Shown: positions 50,799-61,100 of the stretch, piece after piece
Layout of the letters: each line of letters opens with the position of its first letter
Numbering within the stretch: the stretch's first letter is position 1
DNA from: Chitinophaga agrisoli
GTDB lineage: Bacteria > Bacteroidota > Bacteroidia > Chitinophagales > Chitinophagaceae
Length of the DNA: 64,000 bases
Direction: 5' to 3'
Assembly (NCBI RefSeq): GCF_008386695.1
Contig: NZ_VUOC01000004.1
Coordinates: forward strand, 1,986,327 to 2,050,326
Position numbers and translations under genes: made by a program
The notes under the pieces: generated by a model
Seen by the model: only the letters and a program-made list of their open reading frames with translations
Database searches by the model: none
What the model was told of the DNA's origin: nothing

Positions 50799-52322
50799 TC
50801 ACGTCTTCTTGAAATTACTTAGCTGGACAATATAACTTAAAATAAGCAGCGAAAATGTCAATGTGAAAATTTGCGGAAATACCTGATACCGCAGCACCAC
50901 TGGAGACGAAAATACGCCAAATAATAAATTGCATATCCAAACGAATGCCACTAGATTAATAGCAGTTTTGAAGAACGAACTTTCCAATCCTGACCTAAAA
51001 AGGAGAATAAGAATAACATATGACGACACAAACACCCAGTTGACCATTGCAAGAAATAATGGAAATACCTTTACTATTTTAATCTCCCTTCCGCTCGAAG
51101 AAGAATGGACTTTATTACTTTTGAGTCTGAACCAACTTACAGCTATATTATCCAACGTATCTCGTCCCATGTTATACACGATCAAAAATTCAGTTGGTGG
51201 CACATAATAGTGAATCATATTGGGAATCAAATAATATCTCATAAAGGCCCCCGGATGTCGTTTGATGAGAAATGCCCCATATTTCCCATATAGCGGAGAA
51301 ACAGCTGCCCATCTTTTAAAAATCTCCGTTGAATCATCCTCTTTAAACCTTTCATGCATGTATGTCTTAAGCGGCGCCCGGTTATCCCACAAATAGTAAA
51401 TACTCAATTCCATATCGGGTCGCTGAAGCACACTATCCATGTACCTCATATGTCGATTAGTAACTGCATGCAACTCTTTAAGTTCATGAGGAACAGTCTC
51501 TATAGGATCAAGCGGAACCACATGCGAATACGCAAACAACGCATTACTCGCCAGTTGCCAACCACCAAATATTGAAAACTGGGCGAAACCTGTGACTTTA
51601 TAATGCAGATACATTGTTCTCACTACATATCCTCCCATCAATAGGACGACAACCATCACACCCACCAACCGCTTCCATACACCATTTTTTGACACGGCAA
51701 TGACCAGCAGGCTAATAACCGGGTAATAAAGCGCGTTATAGCGTACTGAAAAGGCTACCAACAATGCTATTGCATGAAATAAAAATAAATAAACGGAAGG
51801 TCGAAACAGTATCCATAGCAATTGTGTAATCCAAATTAAGCTGACCCCGGTAAATACTGCATCACTAGAAACAAAGTTTGCCACGTACAATAATAAAGGG
51901 TTAAAGAGATTGCCGATCAGCAATACATGAAGCGTCACTCTCCCTACACCTAATAAAAAACTAACAGAAAGAATAAAATAGAGTATGCCCGCTTGCAAAA
52001 ACAGATACTGAAAAACGACAAGTGATACATGGGAGGTAGAGAAGTAATTGAATATCGCTAAAAAACTGGAATACCCGGTGGCCCAGATATTAACATCCCA
52101 ATCTTTAGCGGCCGCTTCTATATACGAGTAAGAGTCAGGAAAAAAACTAGGATACGGGTAATGATACTTATAAAAGATTATCTGCAAAACAATAGCTATG
52201 CCGTATAAAGTACACATCCATACTTTAGCTTTAGCACTCCAAAGCCAGTCAATAAAAGGGGAACTCACTGGAACATGCCGGGCTATTCTAAACCATTTAA
52301 TATCAATTTTTAGGGTCTTCAT
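50799..52322 (-). CDS. GT-C-like polytopic membrane protein
   Basis: The ATG at 52322 (MKTLKIDIKWFRIARHVPVS) is preferred; one seven codons upstream is possible. The protein of about 507 residues has about ten hydrophobic segments. Short acidic loops follow the first segment (SFFPDSYSYIEAAAKDWDVN) and the SDAV loop (NFVSSDAVFTGVSLIWITQL), as in GT-C lipid-linked-sugar glycosyltransferases. [16 protein letters not shown] and FGGWQLASNALFAYSHV are shared almost word for word with the C-terminal half of the 58179-61385 fusion protein. It is probably a cell-envelope glycosyltransferase, but the donor and acceptor are unknown. Confidence 0.65.
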   Translation of the reverse strand: MKTLKIDIKWFRIARHVPVSSPFIDWLWSAKAKVWMCTLYGIAIVLQIIFYKYHYPYPSFFPDSYSYIEAAAKDWDVNIWATGYSSFLAIFNYFSTSHVSLVVFQYLFLQAGILYFILSVSFLLGVGRVTLHVLLIGNLFNPLLLYVANFVSSDAVFTGVSLIWITQLLWILFRPSVYLFLFHAIALLVAFSVRYNALYYPVISLLVIAVSKNGVWKRLVGVMVVVLLMGGYVVRTMYLHYKVTGFAQFSIFGGWQLASNALFAYSHVVPLDPIETVPHELKELHAVTNRHMRYMDSVLQRPDMELSIYYLWDNRAPLKTYMHERFKEDDSTEIFKRWAAVSPLYGKYGAFLIKRHPGAFMRYYLIPNMIHYYVPPTEFLIVYNMGRDTLDNIAVSWFRLKSNKVHSSSSGREIKIVKVFPLFLAMVNWVFVSSYVILILLFRSGLESSFFKTAINLVAFVWICNLLFGVFSSPVVLRYQVFPQIFTLTFSLLILSYIVQLSNFKKT

Positions 52323-52376
52323 AAATAAATTAATAAATATCAAAGCAGATCGTATTTTATATCGTCACCCTAATAT

Positions 52377-52622
52377 TTACTCTACTACAAATATGGTAGT
52401 AAAGTCACACTCAATACTAACAGGTGCAATAGAACATCTTACGACCTGCATGTGTGCTGAGCCTTGATTCCCGAAATTCCTATAAGGAACTGGCACTGTG
52501 CAAAACGGCCTTTCGGGAGCGGTACAATAAGCCTTACCTGCAGGGCTTTGAATCCTAAGTGCAAACGCACCACCTACCAATCCAAGTATTACGATGAGCG
52601 TAAACAAAACTTTTGCCTTCAT
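52377..52622 (-). CDS. Small exported Cys-containing protein (DUF6520-like)
   Basis: This product of about 81 residues starts MKAKVLFTLIVILGLVGGAF (a second Met one codon upstream is also possible), with the LVGGAFAL signal end shared with the 57298 paralogue. The mature part is about 60 residues with Cys in AYCTAPERPFCTVPVPYRNF and VVRCSIAPVSIECDFTTIFV. The pattern FC-TxPVxxRxF, then C-S-AP, C, then TTIxV is common to this gene, the pseudogene at 56957 and the gene at 57298. The GT-C-like gene starts 54 bp downstream. Its role is unknown; an exported disulfide-bonded peptide is likely. Confidence 0.75.
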   Translation of the reverse strand: MKAKVLFTLIVILGLVGGAFALRIQSPAGKAYCTAPERPFCTVPVPYRNFGNQGSAHMQVVRCSIAPVSIECDFTTIFVVE

Positions 52623-52900
52623 CATACATAAATCCTTTCAAGGTTAATAATATCTTCTTCGGCACTATACATGTCTAATGATTAATTATAGTTGTCGTAC
52701 AGTCATAGAAATCTGATGGAAGATAATCTTTCTTACTGCAGTGTAATTATCATTCAATCTTTGAAGACTAACAACCAATAAAGAATTGTCAAAACTAGCA
52801 AAAGTATGGCACTGCGATCTAGTTTACGGTGATTTACCATAAATTACCCTACTATACAACGATTCTTCTTGTCTTAACCCTCAAAATTCGATTTGGGTCT

Positions 52901-54022
52901 ATGAAACTCCATTCCATACAATTTCTTCGCTCCATTGCTGCGTTGCTAGTCGTTTATGTACATGCTATCGACTTACAAATGCAGTTTTCTGTATCGAAAC
53001 AACAAAATTTCTTTTATTTACAAAATTTCGGTGCCATCGGGGTTGATATCTTCTTCGCAATCTCAGGTTTCATCATCACATTTGTGGCGAACAAATATAC
53101 CGGAACAAAAAGCGGATTTAACTTTCTAGTGAAGCGCTTTATCAGGATCAATCCTATATACTATGTTGGAAGTGCCTTATTAGCACTATCAATGTTAACC
53201 TACGCCTGGATAAGAGGATCTCAAATATTCTGGCCACAGCTACTAAGCAGCCTCGCCGACACCTTGCTTATAGTACCTGTCACGGGTGACACCAATCAAT
53301 ACAACCCAATACTATTAATTGGATGGACTTTAAGCTTTGAATGGTTTTTTTACCTCGTTTTCATTCTACTAATTATATTCAGAAGCACTAATAAGCCTTT
53401 GCATCTCGTACTATTAATTACAACGCTTGTTATTCTTGGGAAAATTGCCGCTCCAAGTGACTACCGCCTAATATTCATCACCAACCCCGTCCAATTAGAA
53501 TTTTTATTAGGTGTTATCACTTGCTGGGTGTATTTAAACTTTCACGTAAACAACCGGATCGCGGCCTTACTGGTGATATCAGGCATAGTTGGTTTCATCT
53601 ATTCAATATTCTGGGGCTATGGGGAAATTTCAGAAGCGGGCCATACACTCTCAGGGCAACTGAGCATGCAACGTTTTCTTCTATGGGGCGTACCGAGTGG
53701 CCTCCTGACAGCAGGTTGTATTCTACTCGAAAAAAATGGCACATTGAATTGGATATGGAATAATAAGCTATCTAGAATTACAGGTGATGCATCCTACTCT
53801 ATTTACCTAGTGCATTTGACAGTATTTTATATTTGCTCTATTTTATACAGTAAAATAGGCTTTCCATTCAATCCGGACCTCAGCATTTTCATGCATGTGG
53901 GTATTGCAACACTGATCGGAATCATCTTTTATAAACTAGTGGAATCACCCTTACTAAATTATCTTCAGTACAAGCATTTACAACGTTCTGCACCCACTTA
54001 CCTTTCAGGGAATTTGGCTTAA
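52901..54022 (+). CDS. Acyltransferase family 3 (OafA/YrhL-type) membrane protein
   Basis: The ATG at 52901 gives MKLHSIQFLRSIAALLVVYV and then H, the standard opening of acyltransferase-3 proteins (LRxxAAxxVVxxH). GVDIFFAISGFIITF carries the FFxxSGF motif, and GWTLSFEWFFYLVFILLIIF the internal SFEWxFY motif. About ten membrane segments span the 373 residues. Such enzymes transfer acetyl or other acyl groups to sugars of O-antigen, capsule or glycolipids. The neighbours (GT-C-like proteins on both sides) suggest envelope-glycan modification. It is a single gene divergent from the DUF6520-like gene. Confidence 0.9.
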   Translation: MKLHSIQFLRSIAALLVVYVHAIDLQMQFSVSKQQNFFYLQNFGAIGVDIFFAISGFIITFVANKYTGTKSGFNFLVKRFIRINPIYYVGSALLALSMLTYAWIRGSQIFWPQLLSSLADTLLIVPVTGDTNQYNPILLIGWTLSFEWFFYLVFILLIIFRSTNKPLHLVLLITTLVILGKIAAPSDYRLIFITNPVQLEFLLGVITCWVYLNFHVNNRIAALLVISGIVGFIYSIFWGYGEISEAGHTLSGQLSMQRFLLWGVPSGLLTAGCILLEKNGTLNWIWNNKLSRITGDASYSIYLVHLTVFYICSILYSKIGFPFNPDLSIFMHVGIATLIGIIFYKLVESPLLNYLQYKHLQRSAPTYLSGNLA

Positions 54023-54126
54023 TAAAAGGATCGCACATACCTTCAGCGCCTCACCGGCTTGTAACGCAAACAGCAATAGTACAAACTAACCGCTTTTGCG
54101 TTTTCATATTCAAGACCTTTTCAACG

Positions 54127-56850
54127 ATGAAAAAAATATATTTAGTCATTCTATTCCTTAAGTTCCTGCCAATATGCTCTTTCGGACAAAAACCGAATAT
54201 CGATACGAGTACCTTTAACAAGTGGCCAAGCATTGGTGACGCCGTGATAAGCAATGATGGTAATTACGCAATGTATGTGATCGATAACCAACCTGCAGGC
54301 TCCAGTTTTCTAACGTTACAGTCCACTAAAAACAGCTGGAAAATGCAACTCGAAAACATTAAGACATTTCAGGCAAAATTCACAGAAGATAATCGATATG
54401 TCATATATCCTTACAGCGAAGATAGCCTGGCTATCGTTACTCTCGGCACGTCCTCTGTCTCTTATATACCCGATGCAAACAATTTCCAACTATCAACCAA
54501 TACTGGTAACACATGGTTGGCCTATAATCAAAAAAGTAGTCCAGAAAAGTTCATTGCAATGAACATTGAAACGGGAGAAAAGAAAACTTTCTCCGCTGTT
54601 AGAAGTTTTTTATTTGCTCCCAAAAGTGATGATCTTCTTCTACAGAGAGAAAGAAAACAGGGGAATATAGTGGAACAATCTCTGGAATGGCTTACACTTA
54701 ACAACGGTAAAATAAAAACGATATGGACGGCCGACATTAACCGGCAAAAAATAGTAGATGGCAGTTTCCTTTTTGACCAGGAACATAGTCAACTAGCGTT
54801 CATGGCATCTCAACCCCATAATATTAACAAATCTATCCCCCAAAAAACGATATGGCACTATAAAAAGGATAATGATAAAGCCATTCTATTGCTGAATGAA
54901 GACACGTTGCTTACTAATAATAAGTTAGAAATAGATAGATTGGCATATGATGGTTTTAATAGGGATGGAAGCAAATTATTCTTTACTTTAAGGGATACAG
55001 ACATTCCCCGTTCAAGAACCAGCAGTGTGCAAGTAGACGTCTGGAGCTATCAGGATCCTGTCCTTCAATCACAACAGCTCTATGAGCTAAATAATGGGTG
55101 GAAAGGTGCGGCCCACTACTATACAGCAGTTATTAATATTAATAACCGTCACGTGACCAGGTTAACGCATAGGAACGAAGAGTTTGTAGAAATCAGGACT
55201 GGAGATGAAAAAACCAACAATTATGTCATTCTAAGTGAGCCGCCTGAAATAAACTTAATTAGCAGACAAACTCCTTACCGCTATTACCTACAATCCGTCA
55301 GTAGCGGAGAAAAGAGAAAAATAGAGGGCCAGTATAATATAAGTTTATCGCCATCTGAAAAGTATATCATCTACTATAATCCAAAAGACAGTACCTATTA
55401 TAGTTACGAAATTTCCTCCAGCATCACGCGTAACCTCACCAAGGGGCTTTCTATTAACTGGTTAAAAGAAAACCATGATCATGTTCATAACAGGAATACC
55501 AGTCCAATTGGCATCGCGGCCTGGCTTGGTAACGACACCGCCGTTCTTATATATGACCATTTTGACATATGGCAGATAGACCCCAAAGGAATAAATGCAC
55601 CAGTCAATATAACTAACGGATATGGCCGGGAACATAATATTATTTTTAACCTCGCATTATACAGTGCATCCGGCCGCAGCGTAATTTATGATCCCAGGGA
55701 AGAAATTATACTCACCGCCTTTAATACATTAAACAAAAAAAATGGCTTTTACAGCAAAAAGCTTGGAGATAAAGGAGACCCCGATCTTTTAAGTATGACC
55801 GATAATATATACTATTCACCTCGTTTCTTTATTGGTTCTCAACCATTATATTCAACAAATAAAAATGCTTTTATTCTCAAGCGGGAGAGTGCTGCAGAGT
55901 CCCCCAACTATTTCTTTACAACTAATTTCACGACCTATCAATGTCTAACCAATATACATCCGGAAACCCAATACAACTGGTTAACAAGTGAATTACATAC
56001 GTTTCAAGTATCAAAAAAATTTCCTACACAAGGCACTTTATACAAACCCGACAATTTCGATCCGAACAAAAAATACCCCGTCATATTCTACTACTATCAA
56101 AAACTTACTCCCGAGTTAAACCGCTACCACTTCCCATCGGCTTCCGTTGGCCCAATTAATATTCCCTGGTTTGTTAGTAATGGCTACTTAGTCTTCACAC
56201 CCGATATATATTTTCAGGAAAATGTGTCTGTCGGAGAAAGCGCCCTGGCAACTCTTACATCTGCAGCACAATACCTATCAACATTCCCGTTCATTGATCC
56301 GCAAAGAATGGGCATCCAAGGTTGCAGCTTTGGTGGCTATGAAACGAACTATATTGTAACGCACACAAACCTGTTTGCGGCGGCATGTTCTCAATCCGGA
56401 GTTTCAGATTGCACAAGCGCTTACCTAAGCCTGACGGAATATGGAAATATTAGCGGAACCTATGGGTTCATCTTCAATGATGCCCCATGGCAAAACCCCA
56501 ACCTTTTTATGAGCGCCTCTCCGATACTACGGGTAAATGATGTTACTACACCTTTTCTTATAGCCCATAATAAAGGAGACAAAACCGTACCCTTTTCACA
56601 AAGCCTGGAATTCTTTCTAGCATTGCGAGAAGCACGCAAAAAAGTTTGGCTTTTACAATATGATGACGGGGGACATACAATTGACGGCGAAAGCTCCGCA
56701 ATTGACTATAGCATTCGCTTAATGCAATTCTTTGATCATTATCTTAAGGATAAACCAGCCCCAAAGTGGATGACGCATGGAATACCCGCCAGGGAAAAAG
56801 GGGTTGTTGACGGGCTATCTTCTGATGACAAAGCTCAACCATCCAATTAG
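54127..56850 (+). CDS. Prolyl oligopeptidase-family (S9) serine peptidase, exported
   Basis: The 907-residue protein starts with a signal peptide (MKKIYLVILFLKFLPICSFG). A beta-propeller-type N-terminal part runs to about 600. The alpha/beta-hydrolase peptidase domain has the catalytic triad Ser734 in GIQGCSFGGYE, Asp818 in NKGDKTVPFS and His850 in DDGGHTIDGE. This is a dipeptidyl-aminopeptidase/acylaminoacyl-type enzyme that removes short peptides in the periplasm or outside the cell. The residue before the nucleophile is Cys, as in some Bacteroidetes members. The small exported Cys peptides on both sides may be substrates, but that is a guess from position. Confidence 0.9.
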   Translation: MKKIYLVILFLKFLPICSFGQKPNIDTSTFNKWPSIGDAVISNDGNYAMYVIDNQPAGSSFLTLQSTKNSWKMQLENIKTFQAKFTEDNRYVIYPYSEDSLAIVTLGTSSVSYIPDANNFQLSTNTGNTWLAYNQKSSPEKFIAMNIETGEKKTFSAVRSFLFAPKSDDLLLQRERKQGNIVEQSLEWLTLNNGKIKTIWTADINRQKIVDGSFLFDQEHSQLAFMASQPHNINKSIPQKTIWHYKKDNDKAILLLNEDTLLTNNKLEIDRLAYDGFNRDGSKLFFTLRDTDIPRSRTSSVQVDVWSYQDPVLQSQQLYELNNGWKGAAHYYTAVININNRHVTRLTHRNEEFVEIRTGDEKTNNYVILSEPPEINLISRQTPYRYYLQSVSSGEKRKIEGQYNISLSPSEKYIIYYNPKDSTYYSYEISSSITRNLTKGLSINWLKENHDHVHNRNTSPIGIAAWLGNDTAVLIYDHFDIWQIDPKGINAPVNITNGYGREHNIIFNLALYSASGRSVIYDPREEIILTAFNTLNKKNGFYSKKLGDKGDPDLLSMTDNIYYSPRFFIGSQPLYSTNKNAFILKRESAAESPNYFFTTNFTTYQCLTNIHPETQYNWLTSELHTFQVSKKFPTQGTLYKPDNFDPNKKYPVIFYYYQKLTPELNRYHFPSASVGPINIPWFVSNGYLVFTPDIYFQENVSVGESALATLTSAAQYLSTFPFIDPQRMGIQGCSFGGYETNYIVTHTNLFAAACSQSGVSDCTSAYLSLTEYGNISGTYGFIFNDAPWQNPNLFMSASPILRVNDVTTPFLIAHNKGDKTVPFSQSLEFFLALREARKKVWLLQYDDGGHTIDGESSAIDYSIRLMQFFDHYLKDKPAPKWMTHGIPAREKGVVDGLSSDDKAQPSN

Positions 56851-56956
56851 ATGGGATTTGAATATCTTTAAACCTGTAAACTGATCTTATTATATACAGG
56901 AGGACCTCTTAGCACTAGCTGACTTATCAGCAACATGCTGAGCTCTTTCACAGTCG

Positions 56957-57198
56957 CTATAGGGCTAAGTATATGGTAGTAAGAGGACATACGGCGTTCG
57001 GAGCCAGGCTACAGAATGTATACGGAATAGTCCCCATACCTTGATCTACAAAAGTGCGGGGCAGTACAGGAGTTTGTACACTGCTGTCCGTTTTTGCAAC
57101 GAACAAAATAATCGGCAGGTGGGGCACCGAAGCTTTAATGCTAATACTCCTCCTACAATTGTAAATACAACCATCATCATCAACATTATTCTAGCCAT
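56957..57198 (-). pseudogene. Frameshifted DUF6520-like small Cys protein gene
   Basis: From the ATG at 57198-57196 the frame reads MARIMLMMMVVFTIVGGVLA followed by LKLRCPTCRLFCSLQKR, which aligns with the gene at 57298 up to FCSLQ. It then leaves the frame. The next part of the homology continues in another frame as VQTPVLPRTFVDQGMGTIPY, then TFCSLAPNAVCPLTTIYLAL, and ends at the TAG 56957-56959. A single base change in length near 57085-57095 explains this. The copy lies directly downstream of the intact gene, a tandem duplicate that decayed. Confidence 0.8.
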
Positions 57199-57241
57199 TT
57201 TATAAAATTTACACTTCAACTCAAAGTAAATAATTTATATA

Positions 57242-57270
57242 ACCCACAGGACCTGTATGGTCCTGTGGGT
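57242..57270 (-). terminator. Intrinsic terminator
   Basis: ACCCACAGGACC (57242-57253) pairs perfectly with GGTCCTGTGGGT (57259-57270) around TGTAT. On the minus strand it follows the stop codon of the 57298 gene and separates it from the decayed copy. The tail is AT-rich (TATATAAATTATTT). Confidence 0.85.
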
Positions 57271-57297
57271 GAAAGTTAATACGTATTCAAACAACGA

Positions 57298-57543
57298 TTA
57301 TTGAGCTACGTATATAGTGGTAAGCGGACATGTAGCGCTCGGAGCCAGGCTGCAGAATGTATTGGGAATAGTACCCAAATTGTCATTTACAAAAGTGCGA
57401 GGCTGCACGGGAATAGTACACTGCTGTCCCTGTTGCAGTGAACAGAATAACCGAGACTGAGGATTATTTGCTTTCAGGGCTAATGCTCCACCTACCACTG
57501 CCAATACGCCGATAGCGGTTAACATAATTTTTGCCTTTTTCAT
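57298..57543 (-). CDS. Small exported Cys-containing protein (DUF6520-like)
   Basis: This 81-residue protein starts MKKAKIMLTAIGVLAVVGGA, with the phylum-typical signal and VVGGALALKA end. The mature part has Cys in RLFCSLQQGQQCTIPVQPRT and TIPNTFCSLAPSATCPLTTI, four in all, suited to two disulfides. Its sequence matches the family usually called DUF6520. It has its own terminator, with a frameshifted duplicate downstream and a thioredoxin-fold lipoprotein gene 134 bp upstream on the same strand. A link between these peptides and thiol-redox proteins is suggested by repeated adjacency, not by known biochemistry. Confidence 0.8.
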   Translation of the reverse strand: MKKAKIMLTAIGVLAVVGGALALKANNPQSRLFCSLQQGQQCTIPVQPRTFVNDNLGTIPNTFCSLAPSATCPLTTIYVAQ

Positions 57544-57676
57544 GATTACAGCGCTTTTTTAAATCAAAAAGCTAAACTTTAGGTTTCAAATTGTGCTTAC
57601 TCTTTTATGATGGTTTTCAGCTACCCCATTTCTCAAATTACCGGTAATTGTTATTTAGATCACTGCGCAATTCTGA

Positions 57677-58168
57677 TCAATTGTCCACAACTCTTTTGAT
57701 ATGTTTCGCAGAGACTTTTCCAACAAAGGCTTCCTTTAATCTTTTATCCTTTCCATAAATGGCCAAATAGGGGACACCTTGCGCCTTAAAATAAGTTGGG
57801 AAGAATATAGCGGTGTCAATTCCAGTCACAATGTTCGGATATTTACCTAAAGAATAGTGTTCATAGAACTCTTTCATCTCTGGGAACACCGTAGTAGTAA
57901 AAATGTAAAAATTTACGTCTTTAAACATCTTCATATTACTTAAGATGTCTTCCATCTGGGCTTTCGAATATGGACAATGCGGCCCAAAATAAAACAACAC
58001 GGTTGGCATTCCTGAGCTAATTTTTCCCGTATTAAAATACGTTGAACTATCTGCAAGCCACAAGTCGAAATCCGGCATAGGTTTCCCTTCCAATCCTGTC
58101 TTTTCTGTTGGCCGCGCATAACATCCTACAAGGAAGATCAGCAGTGATAATAATATGCTTCTTTTCAT
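57677..58168 (-). CDS. Thioredoxin-fold lipoprotein with a single active-site Cys
   Basis: The ATG at 58168 gives MKRSILLSLLIFLVGC, a lipoprotein signal (Cys16). The mature part (about 148 residues) has the thioredoxin fold: TVLFYFGPHCPYSKAQMEDI with Cys65 in a C-P-Y-S motif, where the second Cys of CxxC is replaced by Ser68, and QGVPYLAIYGKDKRLKEAF with the cis-Pro. A single Cys suggests a peroxiredoxin-like, glutaredoxin-like or mixed-disulfide role rather than classical disulfide exchange. It starts 10 bp after the stop codon of the flavoprotein fusion gene, so the two are probably co-transcribed. Confidence 0.8.
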   Translation of the reverse strand: MKRSILLSLLIFLVGCYARPTEKTGLEGKPMPDFDLWLADSSTYFNTGKISSGMPTVLFYFGPHCPYSKAQMEDILSNMKMFKDVNFYIFTTTVFPEMKEFYEHYSLGKYPNIVTGIDTAIFFPTYFKAQGVPYLAIYGKDKRLKEAFVGKVSAKHIKRVVDN

Positions 58169-58178
58169 ATTGTTTCCT

Positions 58179-61100
58179 TTAATTTTGAAGTTTGAGTTTG
58201 ACATCCACCAATTCCCGTTCTAAATTCTTTAGGTTAGGATTTAATTCCGCCATTTGCTGTCCTCTTGCTTCCCTAATAACATACTCAATAAACAGTATGG
58301 TGAACGACATGGAAACAAGTGCAGGAAACAATTGAAATCTCAGTGCAATTGGTGATGCGAACACGCTAAATCCCAAATTTGTCATCCATAGGGGAATAAT
58401 AAGCCACAGCCCTTTATAGAGACAACGGTTATTCCGAAGGCCATCCAACAATATAAATGAAATGAATCCCAATAGAAACACTACATTCATTACACCTATT
58501 AATACGGGATAAAAGTTTAATACACCAACCTTAAAGTCCCTAAATTGAGTTGTCAATTTATTACTCTTATAACCAAACCATGCAAGTGCAATACGAGGCA
58601 CCGAATCTACCCCCGTGCTATATGTCTGTAGAAATTCAACAGGAGGCGCGTAATACTTTAACGCATTTGGCCACAAATAATATTCCGCGAATTCAGCAGG
58701 GTATTTCTTAATAAGATATGCGCCATATTCAGCGTATAACGGAGCGACCGTAGCCCACTGTTTAAGTTTCCCAATGCTAGTATCATTAGGTATTTTTCTT
58801 TTCATATATTCCTGCAAGGGAGATATTGGCGCCCACATATAAACCGTACTGGCCTGTAACATCTCTTGCGGATGTTTTTTTGTATCGCGAGTAGTATCAA
58901 AATAAGTCCTTACCATACGATCTAACTCCTTAAATTCTGCTGGTACCGGTTTGACATCTGCACTATCTATGTATCGATAGGCATATAGTGCATTATTGGC
59001 TAGCTGCCATCCCGTAAAGGGAGAAAACTGCCTCTTTCCTGTTAAGATATTATATTTATTACTAGTATGTTGTACAAACCCACCGATTAATATCAATCCA
59101 AGCGCAAAAGCCGCTACTTTTGTTCCCACATGCGCTCTGGATAGCAAAAAAGCTATCGCCATGATAATTGGATAATACAATGCATTATATCGGATAGTGA
59201 ACAGGATAAATAGTAACACAACATTTTGTAAAATCATACGATTGGTTGGGCGATATACAATCCAAAATAACTGGGTCAACCATATCAGACTAAGCGAGAG
59301 AAATACCGCGTCACTGGACACATAATTACTTAAATATAAAAACACGGGGTTAAACAACATAAAGTAAAACAAAATGGCTTTAACAACTCTTCTTGGGTTA
59401 TAAAAGTAAAACAGCGTAAACAAAAAATACATTATTCCCCCCTGAAGCAACAGATACTGAAACGTCACCAACGCTAGATCTGATTTTGTAAAAACGCTGA
59501 AGAGTCTTAATAATCTGGAATAACCAATCGGATAGAAATAGATATCAAGATTATGATAGGCTGCTTCCAGGTACGCATATGAATCGCCGTTAATAAACCC
59601 CGCGAACGGATATAGCCATTTGAAAATAATAAACTGTATCAAAATTCCAAATATACCTGTCCATACGAAAAGCCTATTATTCGCATTTTTAAATATATAG
59701 TCCTTTAAATTAGATTCTAATCTTCCACTACTCGTGCCTGACGCCTTCACGAGTACATTTTCATCCCCTTGCCTGGATTCCTGTTTTTCTTCATGATACT
59801 CCTGTTCTGTATTAATAGCCCATATATTCTTCTTAGATTTAATGCCCGCCGCAATATTATCCACCGCCACCATTGCTGTAAGCATGGAGTGGTCAGAATT
59901 ATTGTATTTATGCATACCATTTCTACCAACCAAGAAGAGATTCTCGAACTTATCAATATAATTCTGTATAACATCGAAGCGATCATAGGTTCCAAAATAC
60001 GCCGGATATGTTTTTTCCATTCTTAACACAGTGGCGTCCAACACATTTGCTTCTGAAGCCAATCCAATCTTTTCCAATTCTCCGATAGCCAACTGCTTAA
60101 TTCTGGCATCCGGTAACTTCCAAAAATCGTCTTCGGTGTTACAAAAAAATTCCATTCCGACCCATGTTGTCTCCGGATCCTTTACCATATAGGGGCTCCA
60201 ATTATTAAATATCTGCAGCCGTCCCACCTTTACATCCTTTTCCTGTATGTAAATCCAGGTATCATTTAGGTCCAATGGTTTCCACTCCCCTGTTTTCTTA
60301 TCTCTAAAAGAAAGCTTTTTAAGTAATACCCCAACAGTAATAAAGTCCCGGTATTGGAGACCAGACGCCACATGCTTCACATCTTCAGGTATGGAGCCGT
60401 TCAGGCCTCCAATTAGTTCCTGAATGGGCATAGTCGAAAAAAAATAATCGCCTTCCAGGTAACTCGTTTCACCGGTAACACTGTTAATAGCCGACACTGC
60501 AGTCACGCACTCTCCGGATTCCTCGGTATAAATGCATTTAACATCTTGGTGCATCAAAATTACGCCTCCCATTTCTTCTACCTGCCTGGCCACTTCCTCC
60601 CACAACTGCCCCGGGCCAAGTTTGGGATACAAAAATTGTTCAATCAAGCTGGTTTCTGTATCCTTCTGACCTAAATCAACACCCTCCTTACTTTTTTTAC
60701 TCTTCCTTGCCAGGTGTAGTGCATGTTGAATAGCTTTGGTAATAGATACTCCTTTTATGCGCTGCGCACCCCACTCTGCTGATATTTTATTACACGCGAC
60801 GCCCCATACTTTTTCCGTGTAATCCTTAAAAAATAACTTGTACAAAACCTCTCCAAACCGGTTGATCATAAAATCTTCCAAATTCATCTCAGGCTTGCGA
60901 GGAACTATTTGGGCTTTCAAATAGGAAAACATGATGGCCATAGTAGTCCATATACCGAGTTTGGTAAGAGTGTCCAGCGACAGTTGAATTGGGTAGGTAA
61001 AAAACTTACGCAGGAAATAAATTCTTGACAAACGCTTACGTATCAACATTACCTTATCAGATTCATCGCCCGAAAAGTTATTCACTGATGTTGTCGCATT

